Shown here: positions 11,500 to 20,012 of the stretch, piece after piece
How the letters are laid out: each line of letters begins with the position of its first letter
How positions within the stretch are numbered: the stretch's first letter is position 1
Source: a virus
IMG/VR virus record: IMGVR_UViG_3300028388_002789
Coordinates: 1 to 20,957 of that record
DNA: 20,957 bases
Direction: 5' to 3' (one strand)
Made by a program: the position numbers and the translations under genes
The notes under the pieces: generated by a model
The model's database searches: none
Seen by the model: the letters and a program-made list of their open reading frames with translations, nothing else
What the model was told of the DNA's origin: nothing

Positions 11500-14348
11500 T
11501 ATGCCAACCTCGCTCCTTCTGTTCCATCACTGTTTAGCCCATCATTGTCAGTAATGAAGGCATTACCTGCGGCGAATAGAGCCGCTGTATAGTTTCCGAT
11601 TCCGTCTTCCGTAATTATAAAGATAGTGCCATCAAGAGTAATGTCGGCCACGCGGTATTTCACCAGATGTCCGGGATCAAGTTCTTCGGCCTCAACTACA
11701 AGCCATCTACGCTCTTCATCCCTGTTGCCATCTCCGTCAATAATTAGCGGATGCGAAATCGTAACAAAATCGCCTGTCCAGATCGCGCGATCCTTCGCAT
11801 CCACCATGAATTCGAGGTAGGTGGGCACATCAGAAAATCTCACGGCCAGTCGCGATGATGTCTGGTTGGCCTCAGCCTCCGTAGACAACCATTGGCTGAA
11901 GATAGTTCGGGACTGCACATAGTTGCCATATTGCTCAGGCAACGATGACGTGCCGTTGATGACCTGAATACCGTTCTTGAAATTGGTAGCCTTGTCAAGT
12001 GGCCCGGTGAAATCAAGAGGATTGTAATAGAAGTCAATCACATTCAACCGCTGCTTTGGCTTTTCTTCAGCCTTTAGTGTGCCACCAATTATATTGTCCT
12101 CGTAAGTCCAATTGGCCGAAACATCCTCATCAACGTTGACCGCCCGGATAGCCTGCATTTTTACCTTTTGAGCCCGCTCATCCCACCAAACATAGAAGCC
12201 GCATTCCTCGGACAGCTTACCGATAAGCTTGCTGACGGAAGTGGGCTCCGTAATCAGGGTCGTCAATTTGTAAGCGCTCAGATAAAGGTCAGTCTCATTC
12301 TCAATGTCTGCAACAGCAACCTGCTGAGCAGGAATTTGTGCGTCGTCAACGAGTAGCTCCAGCAGAACTGCATCAACGCGGGCAGCAGTATATCGGCGAC
12401 AAAGCTGAACAAGATCATTCGTTTCATGTTCGGCTGCAGTAGAACCGTCGGTCCCGCGAAAACTAGCATTAAGAATGCCAAAAGTCGTCCGGTCTGTGCT
12501 TGCGCTATAAGTCCGCGTATAGTATTGAATGATCTCATCATTAATGCGAACTGTGCCAGACTCAGGATAGTCTATAGTAGCGTCGCCCGTGATGAAGAAA
12601 AATAGCTGATCCGCAGGCAAGTCACGATTGAGCAAGCCGGTAGATGTTTCCGGAACTTGTGCTTTACGAAATTCAGTTAATGAAAGCGTATCGCGGGCTC
12701 TAAACCCTATTCCATCTTCATTATATTGAGCCATGTCTAGCAGATATTCTCTTTCCAGATATTGAGAAAGAGGTTGCCCGGCATAGCCATCAAGCACCTT
12801 TACGAACGCATTTACCTTACCAAACTTCTGTCTCACAAGCCACTTGCGCCAAAATGTAGATTGCTCTTTTGGATTGATCAATCTATCTTGCAGGTAAGGG
12901 TCTTGCCCAATATCACTATGAGTAAAATCAGTACAGCTAAAATCGACGGAGGCCCGGCGGCCTAACGGCTCATAGTTATCGTCAGAGCCTGCAATGTTTA
13001 TTCGGCTACCGAGCGTACTTAGATTTTGCAGGCAGGGCAGAATATATATTTCATCCGTAGGCTCGCCTCCATGTCCGTGGCCTAAAGTCAATGTAGTATA
13101 AAATTCGTCATCATCAAAAATCAATGCCAGCTGTTCGTCATAGATATAAACAGCGTCAATGCTGCCATTCCAATCTGCAGAGCTTTCGCCCGTGGGCACA
13201 GCAACATTTGCCTCTCCTACAGCACCACCGCCAGACCCGGCCCAAGAGCCGGAGGTGTCGGTCCAAGTATCTTCCCCGAGGAGAACCAAGTTTAGGCTAC
13301 ACGGACAAAGCCTCCATAACCTGATGGTGCAAGTTCCGCTGGCCACGAACTCAATCTCACCATACAGCGTGTCTGTGCGGCCAGCTTGATCCGACGCATC
13401 AATGCTGATTTTGCCAGTATTAGCGCCGCTGGCCACATCACTCGCACCGGCTCTAAAAATCAGATTGCCGGATGTAACGCCCAAAAAAGCTCCGTCGGTC
13501 GCAGCCCCGCCTTGTTCCCAAATGACGCCATCAGGTTCTGTGGCATAGGTTATGTTGGCCGCAACAAATATGTGATTTGTTCTGGTCAAGTCGCCGCTGT
13601 CAATTGTATCGCCTGCCGCGAGTGTAAGAGTGGCCTCTAAACTTCTGTCAGGCTCATCGCGATAATTGTCCGGGTCTTGGCAGGTGGCCCGCGTATTATA
13701 ACACTCACTGCCCCTGTTTTCATACAGGCTCTCATCGCTAACCGTGATAGAGTGAATGTCTATCACGATAGAAGTATCATTAACATTCGGATCGAACCTT
13801 AGCCGGATGATATCCTCGCCCAGATAAGTCGAGGCGTAGTCGGCGGCCTCCGACATATCGAATACAAGCTGCAGCCTTGTATTAATTGGCACATTTGACA
13901 GGTCTTTCACGCGCCAATTTTCGGCTTGCTTTGGATTGACCAGTTGATCAAGGTCTAACGTATCATCTGCAGTGCTGCCATAAAGCAGGCGCGTCCCACT
14001 GCCCGTGAAATCTACATTGTCCGAGCGAGTGGTAAGATCAATGGTCACAAATCTGTAGTCGTCGCCCGCGTATCCATTTGCGGCAGACTGCACTGCAGTT
14101 CGAATAAGCATCGCACCAGATGCAGTAAATCTCATCCCGCCAACAACGCGGCTTCGGCTTCCGTTAAGGACTGCCACAGAGCACCATTGATTGTTTTCGC
14201 CCGTAGAAACAAAACTTGTAGCAAGCTCCGTATCCGCAACATTGCCCAAGCCAGCTTTGCAGGTTCCGCAGCCATAAACATTGGCGCAGCGGGGCAATTG
14301 GATTTGAACCAGTTCTACGGGCTCACGATCCAGATCGGTCTCACTCAT
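11499..14348 (-). CDS. Large central tail-tip/hub protein with inserted lectin-like domains
   Basis: This 949-residue protein starts with VELVQIQLPRCANVYGCGTC (C21, C27, C30) and later has SECYNTRATCQD (C216, C223) and IYILPCLQNLSTLGSRINIAG (C438), cysteine-bearing blocks I associate with a siphophage tail-tip family that precedes the receptor-binding genes. Two beta-rich domains separate these blocks: residues about 45-210 (carbohydrate-binding-like sandwich, ending DIHSITVSDES) and 237-425 (LamG-like, with AVYIYDEQLAL near its end). Residues 430-949 are the hub part, with DFTHSDIGQDPYLQDR and a C-terminal domain like hub baseplate proteins (ERRWLVVEAEELD ... RVADI). Role: closing the tail tube and binding the surface. 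Overlaps both neighbours (8 bases with the previous gene, TAATG with the adhesin). Confidence 0.75.
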   Translation of the reverse strand: MSETDLDREPVELVQIQLPRCANVYGCGTCKAGLGNVADTELATSFVSTGENNQWCSVAVLNGSRSRVVGGMRFTASGAMLIRTAVQSAANGYAGDDYRFVTIDLTTRSDNVDFTGSGTRLLYGSTADDTLDLDQLVNPKQAENWRVKDLSNVPINTRLQLVFDMSEAADYASTYLGEDIIRLRFDPNVNDTSIVIDIHSITVSDESLYENRGSECYNTRATCQDPDNYRDEPDRSLEATLTLAAGDTIDSGDLTRTNHIFVAANITYATEPDGVIWEQGGAATDGAFLGVTSGNLIFRAGASDVASGANTGKISIDASDQAGRTDTLYGEIEFVASGTCTIRLWRLCPCSLNLVLLGEDTWTDTSGSWAGSGGGAVGEANVAVPTGESSADWNGSIDAVYIYDEQLALIFDDDEFYTTLTLGHGHGGEPTDEIYILPCLQNLSTLGSRINIAGSDDNYEPLGRRASVDFSCTDFTHSDIGQDPYLQDRLINPKEQSTFWRKWLVRQKFGKVNAFVKVLDGYAGQPLSQYLEREYLLDMAQYNEDGIGFRARDTLSLTEFRKAQVPETSTGLLNRDLPADQLFFFITGDATIDYPESGTVRINDEIIQYYTRTYSASTDRTTFGILNASFRGTDGSTAAEHETNDLVQLCRRYTAARVDAVLLELLVDDAQIPAQQVAVADIENETDLYLSAYKLTTLITEPTSVSKLIGKLSEECGFYVWWDERAQKVKMQAIRAVNVDEDVSANWTYEDNIIGGTLKAEEKPKQRLNVIDFYYNPLDFTGPLDKATNFKNGIQVINGTSSLPEQYGNYVQSRTIFSQWLSTEAEANQTSSRLAVRFSDVPTYLEFMVDAKDRAIWTGDFVTISHPLIIDGDGNRDEERRWLVVEAEELDPGHLVKYRVADITLDGTIFIITEDGIGNYTAALFAAGNAFITDNDGLNSDGTEGARLA

Positions 14349-15606
14349 AAGCGAGCACCTCCCCGGATATTGCCATTGTCATCAGATCGCGGACTCCGGC
14401 CGTCGAGGGAGTCTGAGAGATAGTAGGCTGCATTACATAATCAACATCTTCAGTCAGTTCCGGCCTCCAAGCAATGAATATAGGCTCATCTTCTGCAGCC
14501 TGAATAAGTCCATCGGGTGTGTCAATATTACTCCTAACCCAATCATAAGTCAAGTTAGACCATGAATATGATCCGGTCAAAACCGTACGTTGTTTTGATC
14601 TGCCGAGTAGCCCGCCGCTGCCGGAAAGATTTCCCAAAGTCTCGGTGCGTCGGGCCATACGAGTTGGCGAATAATTAGAGTAAAATGACCGCTCCATCGT
14701 CAGCGGAGTTCCTACACGCAATACACCTATTTCAGGTAACACCGTGCGTGAGACAGTCAATTGCCAGTTTTTTGAAGAAACAGCATCAAAGAATAGCATA
14801 AGCGGGCTATCATTCTCAATGCCGTTAATGGTCTGGATAAGAGTATAGCTTCCATCATCATTGCTGTCATGGCTGAAAGCAATTTCACCTTGCCCGCCCG
14901 ACCCTATATTATGGGCGGCAATGGCCATGAGTGTGCAACTTGTAGCCCCGTAGCCCAGCAATGCAATTGTGCTTTCACTTACGTGCGCGGCTACTCGCGT
15001 TATCTTAACCGTATTATTGGCTCCGGTATAAGTTTCTGTAGAACCATCTGTGGTATAGATGCGGATATGGCCTGTCGCGGCGGCCGGAGTAAATACCAAT
15101 TTGATTTCGTACAGTTCATTACTAAGTCTTGTAACTGAATCTTCCGTAACCGTGGTGCCATCGTTGCCAGTAGTCATATCGCTAAAATCAACTTCGACTA
15201 CAAAATCATCCGTGCCATCATTGCACTCGATACGGACGCCCGCCGCAGATTGCCGCTCGGCCCTCACACCTACTACCCATTCTTCAGCGGTGAATGTAAA
15301 TTCTTGTTCAACATAGTGTGTGGTTGATGAAGCCGTTCCATCATCTAGCGTTTGTCCATCCGAGCCTACAGTAAGATTTGAAGTAGTCCACTCGGCAGTA
15401 TCACTTAAGTCAGTTGGTGAGGTTACTTGATTAGAAAAAGGCCGCCAGCGGTCTACGGTATCCCCGCTGTTAAGAGCTGTTCCCGGATAGCCTGAGACCT
15501 CATCTGCAGCATCTACAGCATAAAATTGCTGGCGATTTTTATCGTGCAAAATTCGAGCATGTTTTCCGTTAGTCCAAGTATAGCCCGCTTCTGTTTCTAT
15601 GGTCAT
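14341..15606 (-). CDS. Distal tail protein with carbohydrate-binding-like domain
   Basis: This 421-residue virion protein lies directly after the tape measure, where siphophages place distal tail genes. It starts TWTNGKHARILHDKN; residues about 58-215 form a beta-sandwich of the CBM-like type often inserted in phage proteins (DTAEWTTSNLTV, HYVEQEFTFT, then NTVKITRVAAHVSES). The conserved C-terminal part includes LTMERSFYSNYSPTRMARR, GSYSWSNLTYDWVRSNID and the closing EPIFIAWRPEL with a TAGVRDLMTMAI strand. It probably joins the tube to the tip and adds glycan affinity. The start overlaps the tape measure stop as ATGA (15603-15606). Confidence 0.7.
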   Translation of the reverse strand: MTIETEAGYTWTNGKHARILHDKNRQQFYAVDAADEVSGYPGTALNSGDTVDRWRPFSNQVTSPTDLSDTAEWTTSNLTVGSDGQTLDDGTASSTTHYVEQEFTFTAEEWVVGVRAERQSAAGVRIECNDGTDDFVVEVDFSDMTTGNDGTTVTEDSVTRLSNELYEIKLVFTPAAATGHIRIYTTDGSTETYTGANNTVKITRVAAHVSESTIALLGYGATSCTLMAIAAHNIGSGGQGEIAFSHDSNDDGSYTLIQTINGIENDSPLMLFFDAVSSKNWQLTVSRTVLPEIGVLRVGTPLTMERSFYSNYSPTRMARRTETLGNLSGSGGLLGRSKQRTVLTGSYSWSNLTYDWVRSNIDTPDGLIQAAEDEPIFIAWRPELTEDVDYVMQPTISQTPSTAGVRDLMTMAISGEVLAYE

Positions 15607-17762
15607 GTTCTACCTCGAATAACAAGCCCGTCATCAGTGCCATCGTTCATAAAGCGGGCGATTTCTTCAGCCTGTGCCCGATTAAAGCGGTCTCCGATGA
15701 GAGTAAGTGTCCTACTTACCTGTGGTTGAGTGTCAGAAGATGCAACAGGACCTGCATCTGTCGGGCCACTAACACCTCCGCCCGTTGCAGTAGTCTTTCC
15801 GGCTCCACCTTTCCCAGCACCTTTAATGGCCTGAACAGCCTGCATAGCCGAGCCAAGAAGTGAAATTGCAGTTGGTAGTTTCATGAACCAAGGCAGCTTA
15901 GGATCGGCCATCGTTTGTGAGAAGGTTCGCCAAGCGTTAATCAGTGCTTCGGCGGCCCCGAAAATTTTACTAATTCGCATCATTTCTTCGTTGCCTGATG
16001 CAAGTGCCGTGGCCATTTCACCGAAAAATGCTTCGGCCTGCTCCAAGCCCGACATATACTGCCACTGATCAAGGTCGATCATACGATCAGCATGTTCTTT
16101 CTGAACCTTTTGCATTAGGTCAGCGTATTCTTGCTGTGTAATAAGTTTCTTTTCCAGTGCCTCTTCTAACATCCCTTGGCGTTCTTCGTAATTTTGTCGC
16201 TCAAGTTCTACTTGAGTCATTAAGGACTCTTGCAGGCGTTCAATTTCGGCCACGAGTGGGTCTTCGGCACCGCCTCCGCCACCTCCACCTCCGCCTCCAC
16301 TAGGCAATGAGGATTGATAAGCCGCACCAAGACTGCCAGGAACATTGGCCGTGACTTGAGGCAAAGCTCTGCCACTTCCTCTTCGCGGACCAGATTGTTG
16401 TTTCATCCCGCCCATAATATTCTCGGTTGCGCGGGCCGAGTCATCATAGCCTCCGCCCAAAGCATTTTTGTAGCCAAGAGCTGCGGCAAGATTGGCCATT
16501 AGAGTGGATGCGGCGCCAGCTGCAGCGGCGATGGGCGATGCAATATCTGACGCGGCCATTGCATCCATAATAGATTTTGCCGTGGCCAACCGCTCACCGA
16601 GGGTAATTACACCGTCTTTCGATGCCTCAATTTCAATTTGAAAGGCGCGTCCGGCCTGCTCCATTTGTGCCATGTAAATCAGCACTTGGTTTTGTAATGT
16701 TCCGGCTATGCCTTTAGTCTGGTTCCAGATTTCCTGACTCTGTTGAACCGCTTCCCGACGCTTTTGATTAGTGCTATCTTCAGCATTGTCAATGGCTTTT
16801 GCCGCATTAGTTATAAGTTCTTCAAGGGCAAAAATCTCTTTTGAACGATTTAGTCGCTCAGTCTTTTTATTAAGTTCTTCGTCCAGCAGAGCAACTTGTT
16901 CTCTATAAACTCGCAATGCGCCTGCAGCGCGTCCAACACCTTCTTCTTCTAATGTAGCAATTTTGCGCAAATAATCATTGCGCTTCATAGTCAGGTCAAG
17001 AATTTCTCTATTAAGCTGAGCCTGTTCTGTGGTGCTAAATCCGCCGCCGACTCGAGAAATTTCACCCTCGGCCCGTGCAATTTGGTCGGCCAGCGTGCTA
17101 TACGCGTCGGCCAACTCTCTTGTTTCTTCTTCCGCATCATCTGATGCAGTAATCCATTGATATAAAAAACCTACACCGGCCACAAGCCCGACACTCAGGG
17201 CCGTAACTGGGTTAACAAGTTGCATAAAGGCTCTGCCCAAAGCACCTAGTTGTTGCCGAGCAGTGCCACCCATAGTTTGCATAACTTGCGAGAATTGCGA
17301 ACCCTGTTGAATCCCCATAATAAAAGGATTTTGGCCAGAGCTCATCATAACACCTACGTCAAAGAACTGTGCCGCAAGGTTGGCCGTGTGGAAACGACTA
17401 GCTCGCATGGCCCGGTTCATACCGTGGGCAGCATTTTCGGCAATATTATAATGTTGTTTTGAGGCCGCAAGTAGCCTATTATATTCCTCCAGTTGAATGG
17501 AACCCTGGGCTAGAGCATTCTTAAGTGTCCTATGAGTTGACTCATAGCGTTTTTGAGAGGCGTAATTAGCATCAACTGTCCTACGAACTTTCTCTACAGA
17601 CTGTGCAAGGCGTTTATTAGCTTGATCATGTTGCCCGGCCAGCCCTGTTACAGAGCGCATTTGGCGGCCGAATTGATCCAGTATTCCAGTAGCTTGATTA
17701 CCAGCAGCTACCAGACTTGAGGCATCGCCTTCAAGTATTACCTTACGTCTAATATCAGCCAT
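15603..17762 (-). CDS. Tail tape measure protein
   Basis: This 719-residue protein sets tail length and is ejected with DNA. The N-terminal 130 residues are helical (VILEGDASSLVAAGNQATG, ASQKRYESTHRTLKNA). Residues 131-165 carry the TMP_2-type signature (AAQFFDVGVMMSSGQNP then MGIQQGSQF), followed by a hydrophobic segment (NPVTALSVGLVAGVGFLY, 184-201) likely to enter the inner membrane. Long coiled coils lie at about 210-340 and 500-560. Ten successive glycines (489-498) separate these regions. The C-terminus (LTLIGDRFNRAQAEEIARFM) is conserved-looking. Its start overlaps the frameshifted chaperone ORF by 8 bases, the usual lambda-like order G, GT, tape measure. Confidence 0.9.
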   Translation of the reverse strand: MADIRRKVILEGDASSLVAAGNQATGILDQFGRQMRSVTGLAGQHDQANKRLAQSVEKVRRTVDANYASQKRYESTHRTLKNALAQGSIQLEEYNRLLAASKQHYNIAENAAHGMNRAMRASRFHTANLAAQFFDVGVMMSSGQNPFIMGIQQGSQFSQVMQTMGGTARQQLGALGRAFMQLVNPVTALSVGLVAGVGFLYQWITASDDAEEETRELADAYSTLADQIARAEGEISRVGGGFSTTEQAQLNREILDLTMKRNDYLRKIATLEEEGVGRAAGALRVYREQVALLDEELNKKTERLNRSKEIFALEELITNAAKAIDNAEDSTNQKRREAVQQSQEIWNQTKGIAGTLQNQVLIYMAQMEQAGRAFQIEIEASKDGVITLGERLATAKSIMDAMAASDIASPIAAAAGAASTLMANLAAALGYKNALGGGYDDSARATENIMGGMKQQSGPRRGSGRALPQVTANVPGSLGAAYQSSLPSGGGGGGGGGGAEDPLVAEIERLQESLMTQVELERQNYEERQGMLEEALEKKLITQQEYADLMQKVQKEHADRMIDLDQWQYMSGLEQAEAFFGEMATALASGNEEMMRISKIFGAAEALINAWRTFSQTMADPKLPWFMKLPTAISLLGSAMQAVQAIKGAGKGGAGKTTATGGGVSGPTDAGPVASSDTQPQVSRTLTLIGDRFNRAQAEEIARFMNDGTDDGLVIRGRT
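16269..16298 (-). repeat. GGN triplet repeat coding ten glycines in the tape measure
   Basis: Ten GGN codons in a row (GGA, GGC and GGT in irregular order) encode residues 489-498 of the tape measure. The codons are mixed, so it is an imperfect triplet repeat. It makes a flexible hinge between the membrane-associated half and a coiled coil starting with AEDPLVAEIERLQ. Confidence 0.8.
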
Positions 17763-17979
17763 CTTTTGCTTTCATCTTCTCTGAGTGAGTCTTGCGGGCT
17801 GCCACCCATTCCGCCTCCGAAAACCCATCTTTACGTTTAGTGATACGCTTTTGCACTTTCATCTTAGCATCAAACTCCCACCAAAACTCAGTGGGCGAAA
17901 GTTGCCAAAACTCACTAGGCTGGATACCCCAGTCACGAGCAGTTCCATAGGCAGTTTTGGTGAAGGCAGCCCATGTTAG
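17755..17979 (-). CDS. Frameshifted C-terminal extension of the tail chaperone (T part of GT)
   Basis: This open frame has no start codon; it is entered by a -1 shift from the upstream chaperone gene at GGGAAAC (17979-17985). It encodes 74 residues, LTWAAFTKTAYG ... KTHSEKMKAKDG, including PSEFWQLSPTEFWWEFDAK, a motif typical of the second part of siphophage tail assembly chaperones (P-x-E-F-W-x-x-S/T-P-x-E-F). The fused product would have 199 residues (125 + 74). As in lambda, the GT protein should bind the tape measure and recruit tail tube subunits. The frame ends in TGA at 17755, overlapping the tape measure start by 8 bases. Gene callers that need a start codon would miss it. Confidence 0.88.
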   Translation of the reverse strand, partial: LTWAAFTKTAYGTARDWGIQPSEFWQLSPTEFWWEFDAKMKVQKRITKRKDGFSEAEWVAARKTHSEKMKAKDG

Positions 17980-17999
17980 TTTCCCTCAGAGCTGCCTTC
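17962..17999 (-). promoter_or_regulatory. Programmed -1 frameshift site within a 9-bp inverted repeat
   Basis: On the minus strand the heptamer G GGA AAC (17979-17985) fits X-XXY-YYZ, differing from the lambda G-T heptamer GGGAAAG in the last base, and is directly followed by the zero-frame TAA (17976-17978). A perfect inverted repeat, GAAGGCAGC (17991-17999) and GCTGCCTTC (17962-17970), encloses the heptamer and stop codon in a 20-base loop. Confidence 0.85.
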
Positions 18000-18353
18000 C
18001 TCTTTAGAATCAACTTCCTCTGGCGTAGGGCCGACAAGCAGGCCAATGTATTCCATAGCAATTGCGCGGGCATTAGGAAAGCCCTCGTCAAATACCATTT
18101 CTTGCACTTGCTCCAGTGTCTTATTAGAGCCCGCGGCCTTCATTCCAATGTGAATGATTACAGGAATATTTTCCGTAGTAAACATCCACTTAGGAGTATA
18201 AGGCAGTCCACGTTCAGACATCAAGACCTCGAGCGTGGCCTCACGGGCGATATAAAGCGGGTCAGCCACCTTCTGTGAAAGGTCCACCCCTGCCTTAAAT
18301 GTTGCGGCCAGCTTGATTTCCGTTCCAGAAAGAGTTGCTTCCAGTTCTCGCAT
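17976..18353 (-). CDS. Tail assembly chaperone, zero-frame product (G-like)
   Basis: This 125-residue protein (MRELEATLSGTEIKLAATFKAGVDL ... EEVDSKEEGSSEGN) starts with a beta segment, then a helical core containing QVQEMVFDEGF and a conserved-looking MEYIGLLVG, and ends in an acidic Ser/Glu/Gly linker. Position between tail tube and tape measure, and the frameshift signal at its 3' end, identify it as the lambda gpG-type or GTA-like tail chaperone. Ribosomes that do not shift stop at TAA 17976 and make this form in excess; the rest give the longer GT form. The start is supported by AGGAGG upstream. Confidence 0.85.
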   Translation of the reverse strand: MRELEATLSGTEIKLAATFKAGVDLSQKVADPLYIAREATLEVLMSERGLPYTPKWMFTTENIPVIIHIGMKAAGSNKTLEQVQEMVFDEGFPNARAIAMEYIGLLVGPTPEEVDSKEEGSSEGN

Positions 18354-18373
18354 GGGTTCCTCCTATTCATGCG

Positions 18374-18787
18374 TTACGACGAGGCGGTGTAAGTAACTTC
18401 ACCAGCGGACATAAAGGTGGCCGAAAATTCAACCGAGCCATCATGTTCCCCAGTTTGCTCGTAAGACGAAACAAGGAATGTGCCACCCAGCGTACCGGGG
18501 GTAGTGATACCTGAAGCCGTGCCCGTAGGAAGTGCGACTTCCAGCGGTTCGCCCTCGATTGAAGCCTTCATCATCTCATTGATAAGAACTTCGTCTGACG
18601 TGATACCACTGGCCGTGACTTCGACCGAACGGAGCCCCGGATCGGCCAACAGTGTCCGCCAGCCTGAGTCATCATCCGTGGTAACATCCACATAGTCATT
18701 CGTGATAGTAAAACCACGAGTTCTTACGCCGACCAGGGTTGTGGTATCCCAATCAATAGTCAGCGCGCGTCCATTAAAGCCAGCCAT
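18374..18787 (-). CDS. Major tail tube protein
   Basis: This 137-residue beta-rich protein with DWDTTTLVGVRTRGFTITN near the start, VDVTTDDDSGWRTLL, RSVEVTASGI and C-terminal FLVSSYEQTGEHDGSVEFSA then TFMSAGEVTYT shows the pattern of siphophage/GTA tail tube subunits (N-terminal G-x-T strands, D-D-S-G-W-R-x-L-L-x-D loop, and the G-E-x-D/G-S-V-E-F strand). Hexameric rings would stack around the tape measure. The SD AAGGAG overlaps the stop of the upstream gene, so it is coupled to the tail terminator gene. Confidence 0.88.
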   Translation of the reverse strand: MAGFNGRALTIDWDTTTLVGVRTRGFTITNDYVDVTTDDDSGWRTLLADPGLRSVEVTASGITSDEVLINEMMKASIEGEPLEVALPTGTASGITTPGTLGGTFLVSSYEQTGEHDGSVEFSATFMSAGEVTYTASS

Positions 18788-18790
18788 TTC

Positions 18791-19204
18791 TTACTCCTTT
18801 TCGACTGTGACTTTGTATCGGCATACTCCATGCCGAGTTCTACCGTCACCGTCTGTAAAGGTGTCGGTAAATTCGTGTAGGCAATCAACGAAGCGAAAGC
18901 CTGTAGCAACTAGGTTTGAAGCTTGTCTGTGGAGGGCATCATAGCATTCGGCCATGATTTCCTTTACCTCCTTCATCCCCTCTTCTCGGGAATAGATATG
19001 AAGAACTATGGTTATTTCTCCACCAAGAGTGTCGTCAGTATCCCAATCGGTTCCGTAATCCTGACCTATCACGACATAAGGAAAATCGGCCAATGGGGTA
19101 CCTTCGGGCGATGCTGGAACGTCGTCATAAGTAGTAGCAGAATTTACCGCATTTGTCAAGCGGGTATATACCGCCTGTTGAACTGGCGTGAAAAAAGCAC
19201 TCAT
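18791..19204 (-). CDS. Tail terminator / completion protein, DUF3168
   Basis: This 137-residue protein is of the DUF3168 type (lambda gpU-like fold). It begins FFTPVQQAVYTRLTNAV; FPYVVIGQDYGTDWDTDD is the characteristic strand-loop, with EITIVLHIYSREEGMKEV following; the C-terminal part has FVDCLHEFTDTFTDGDGRTR and ends GVCRYKVTVEKE. In this family the protein caps the tail tube and forms part of the joint to the head. The start overlaps the stop of the previous gene as ATGA (19201-19204). Confidence 0.85.
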   Translation of the reverse strand: MSAFFTPVQQAVYTRLTNAVNSATTYDDVPASPEGTPLADFPYVVIGQDYGTDWDTDDTLGGEITIVLHIYSREEGMKEVKEIMAECYDALHRQASNLVATGFRFVDCLHEFTDTFTDGDGRTRHGVCRYKVTVEKE

Positions 19205-19635
19205 CGCATTTTCCTTAACTCTTTGTCAAACTGCACCCGCCCGGCCTCTAGGGCCTCCATAATAGACCCGTAAATAAACGGCCGAGGTTCAACATAGCGA
19301 CCAGACTCATTAAAGCCTCCATATTCCAATGTATCTGCATATGTTGCGTCAATGGTAATATCAGCTTCGGAGGAAATATTGTCTGTAACTTCTGTATGTC
19401 GGATAGAAGAAGCAAGGTAGCCCGACCAGTCTGCTGGCGACTCACCGGGCGCCGAAGCTTGGTGGCCTCCGTAAACTCTACCGGTCTTAGGTCCGGACCT
19501 AATTTTATTCTTCATTCGTTGAGAGCCAGAACGCACAACAAAATTCATTGTCCGGGCTACGGCCGCAGTTCCTTCATCAATCAGTTCAGCAATTTCTTCA
19601 TCAAGAGTTTCTATATCGGAACGAATACTGATCAT
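19201..19635 (-). CDS. Tail completion protein, HK97 gp10-like
   Basis: This is a 144-residue protein from ATG 19635, where AGGAG lies seven bases upstream and the ATG overlaps the upstream stop as ATGA. A longer form from 19671 lacks an SD and was rejected. It shows the HK97 gp10 pattern: long N-terminal helix, then NFVVRSGSQRMKNKIRSG, TGRVYGGHQASAPGESPAD, YLASSIRHTEV, and a C-terminal YADTLEYGGF with VEPRPFIYGSIMEAL. Proteins of this type complete the head-tail joint or the proximal tail before the terminator. Confidence 0.85.
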   Translation of the reverse strand: MISIRSDIETLDEEIAELIDEGTAAVARTMNFVVRSGSQRMKNKIRSGPKTGRVYGGHQASAPGESPADWSGYLASSIRHTEVTDNISSEADITIDATYADTLEYGGFNESGRYVEPRPFIYGSIMEALEAGRVQFDKELRKMR

Positions 19636-20000
19636 GAAGGTTCTCCTTCCACTAGGTCCATAACCAACCACTTGCTTTCAAAATTCTTATCCTGAATTGC
19701 AATGATATTATAATAGCGCCCGCGGATTTTTACTCGATGCGTTCCGGCTGACCAATACGGGGCTCCATTAGCATCGCCACGAAATCTAATTGTTATGCGG
19801 ATAAGATTGGAGGACATTGTTCGCATTGCCTCCCATCTTTCAGACCCTGTAAGGTTTTGAATGCGGGCATACACCGGCCCGCTCGGATCACCGGCCCACG
19901 TTATAGTATAGCCGCCCATACCGTCAGCAGAGTCTGTACGCTTTTCAATATAGATAGGATGCTTAAGCATACCCGCATGCATGTCACAGCATTTATCCAT
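19632..20000 (-). CDS. Head-tail joining / stopper protein (SPP1 gp16/HK97 gp9-like)
   Basis: This 122-residue beta-barrel-type joining protein has MHAGMLKHPIYIEKRTDSADGMG at the N-terminus (typical for the head-tail joining family), GYTITWAGDPSGPVYARIQNL, SGxE-like GSERWEAM, then RITIRFRGDANGAPYWSA, GTHRVKIRGRYYNIIAIQD and the closing WLVMDLVEGE. These proteins bind beneath the connector and hold DNA in the packaged head. ATG 20000 has GGAGG five bases upstream, supporting it over the later Met8 or Met11. Confidence 0.85.
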   Translation of the reverse strand: MDKCCDMHAGMLKHPIYIEKRTDSADGMGGYTITWAGDPSGPVYARIQNLTGSERWEAMRTMSSNLIRITIRFRGDANGAPYWSAGTHRVKIRGRYYNIIAIQDKNFESKWLVMDLVEGEPS

Positions 20001-20012
20001 CGCGGCCTCCGA

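Noticed and set aside
16260-16300. Short repeats here as a CRISPR or satellite
   Set aside because: They are irregular GGN codons coding a glycine run in frame; no spacer structure.
19636-19671. Longer start of the gp10-like protein
   Set aside because: No SD; 19635 has SD and ATGA overlap, and the extra residues (VGYGPSGRRTF) do not fit the family start.
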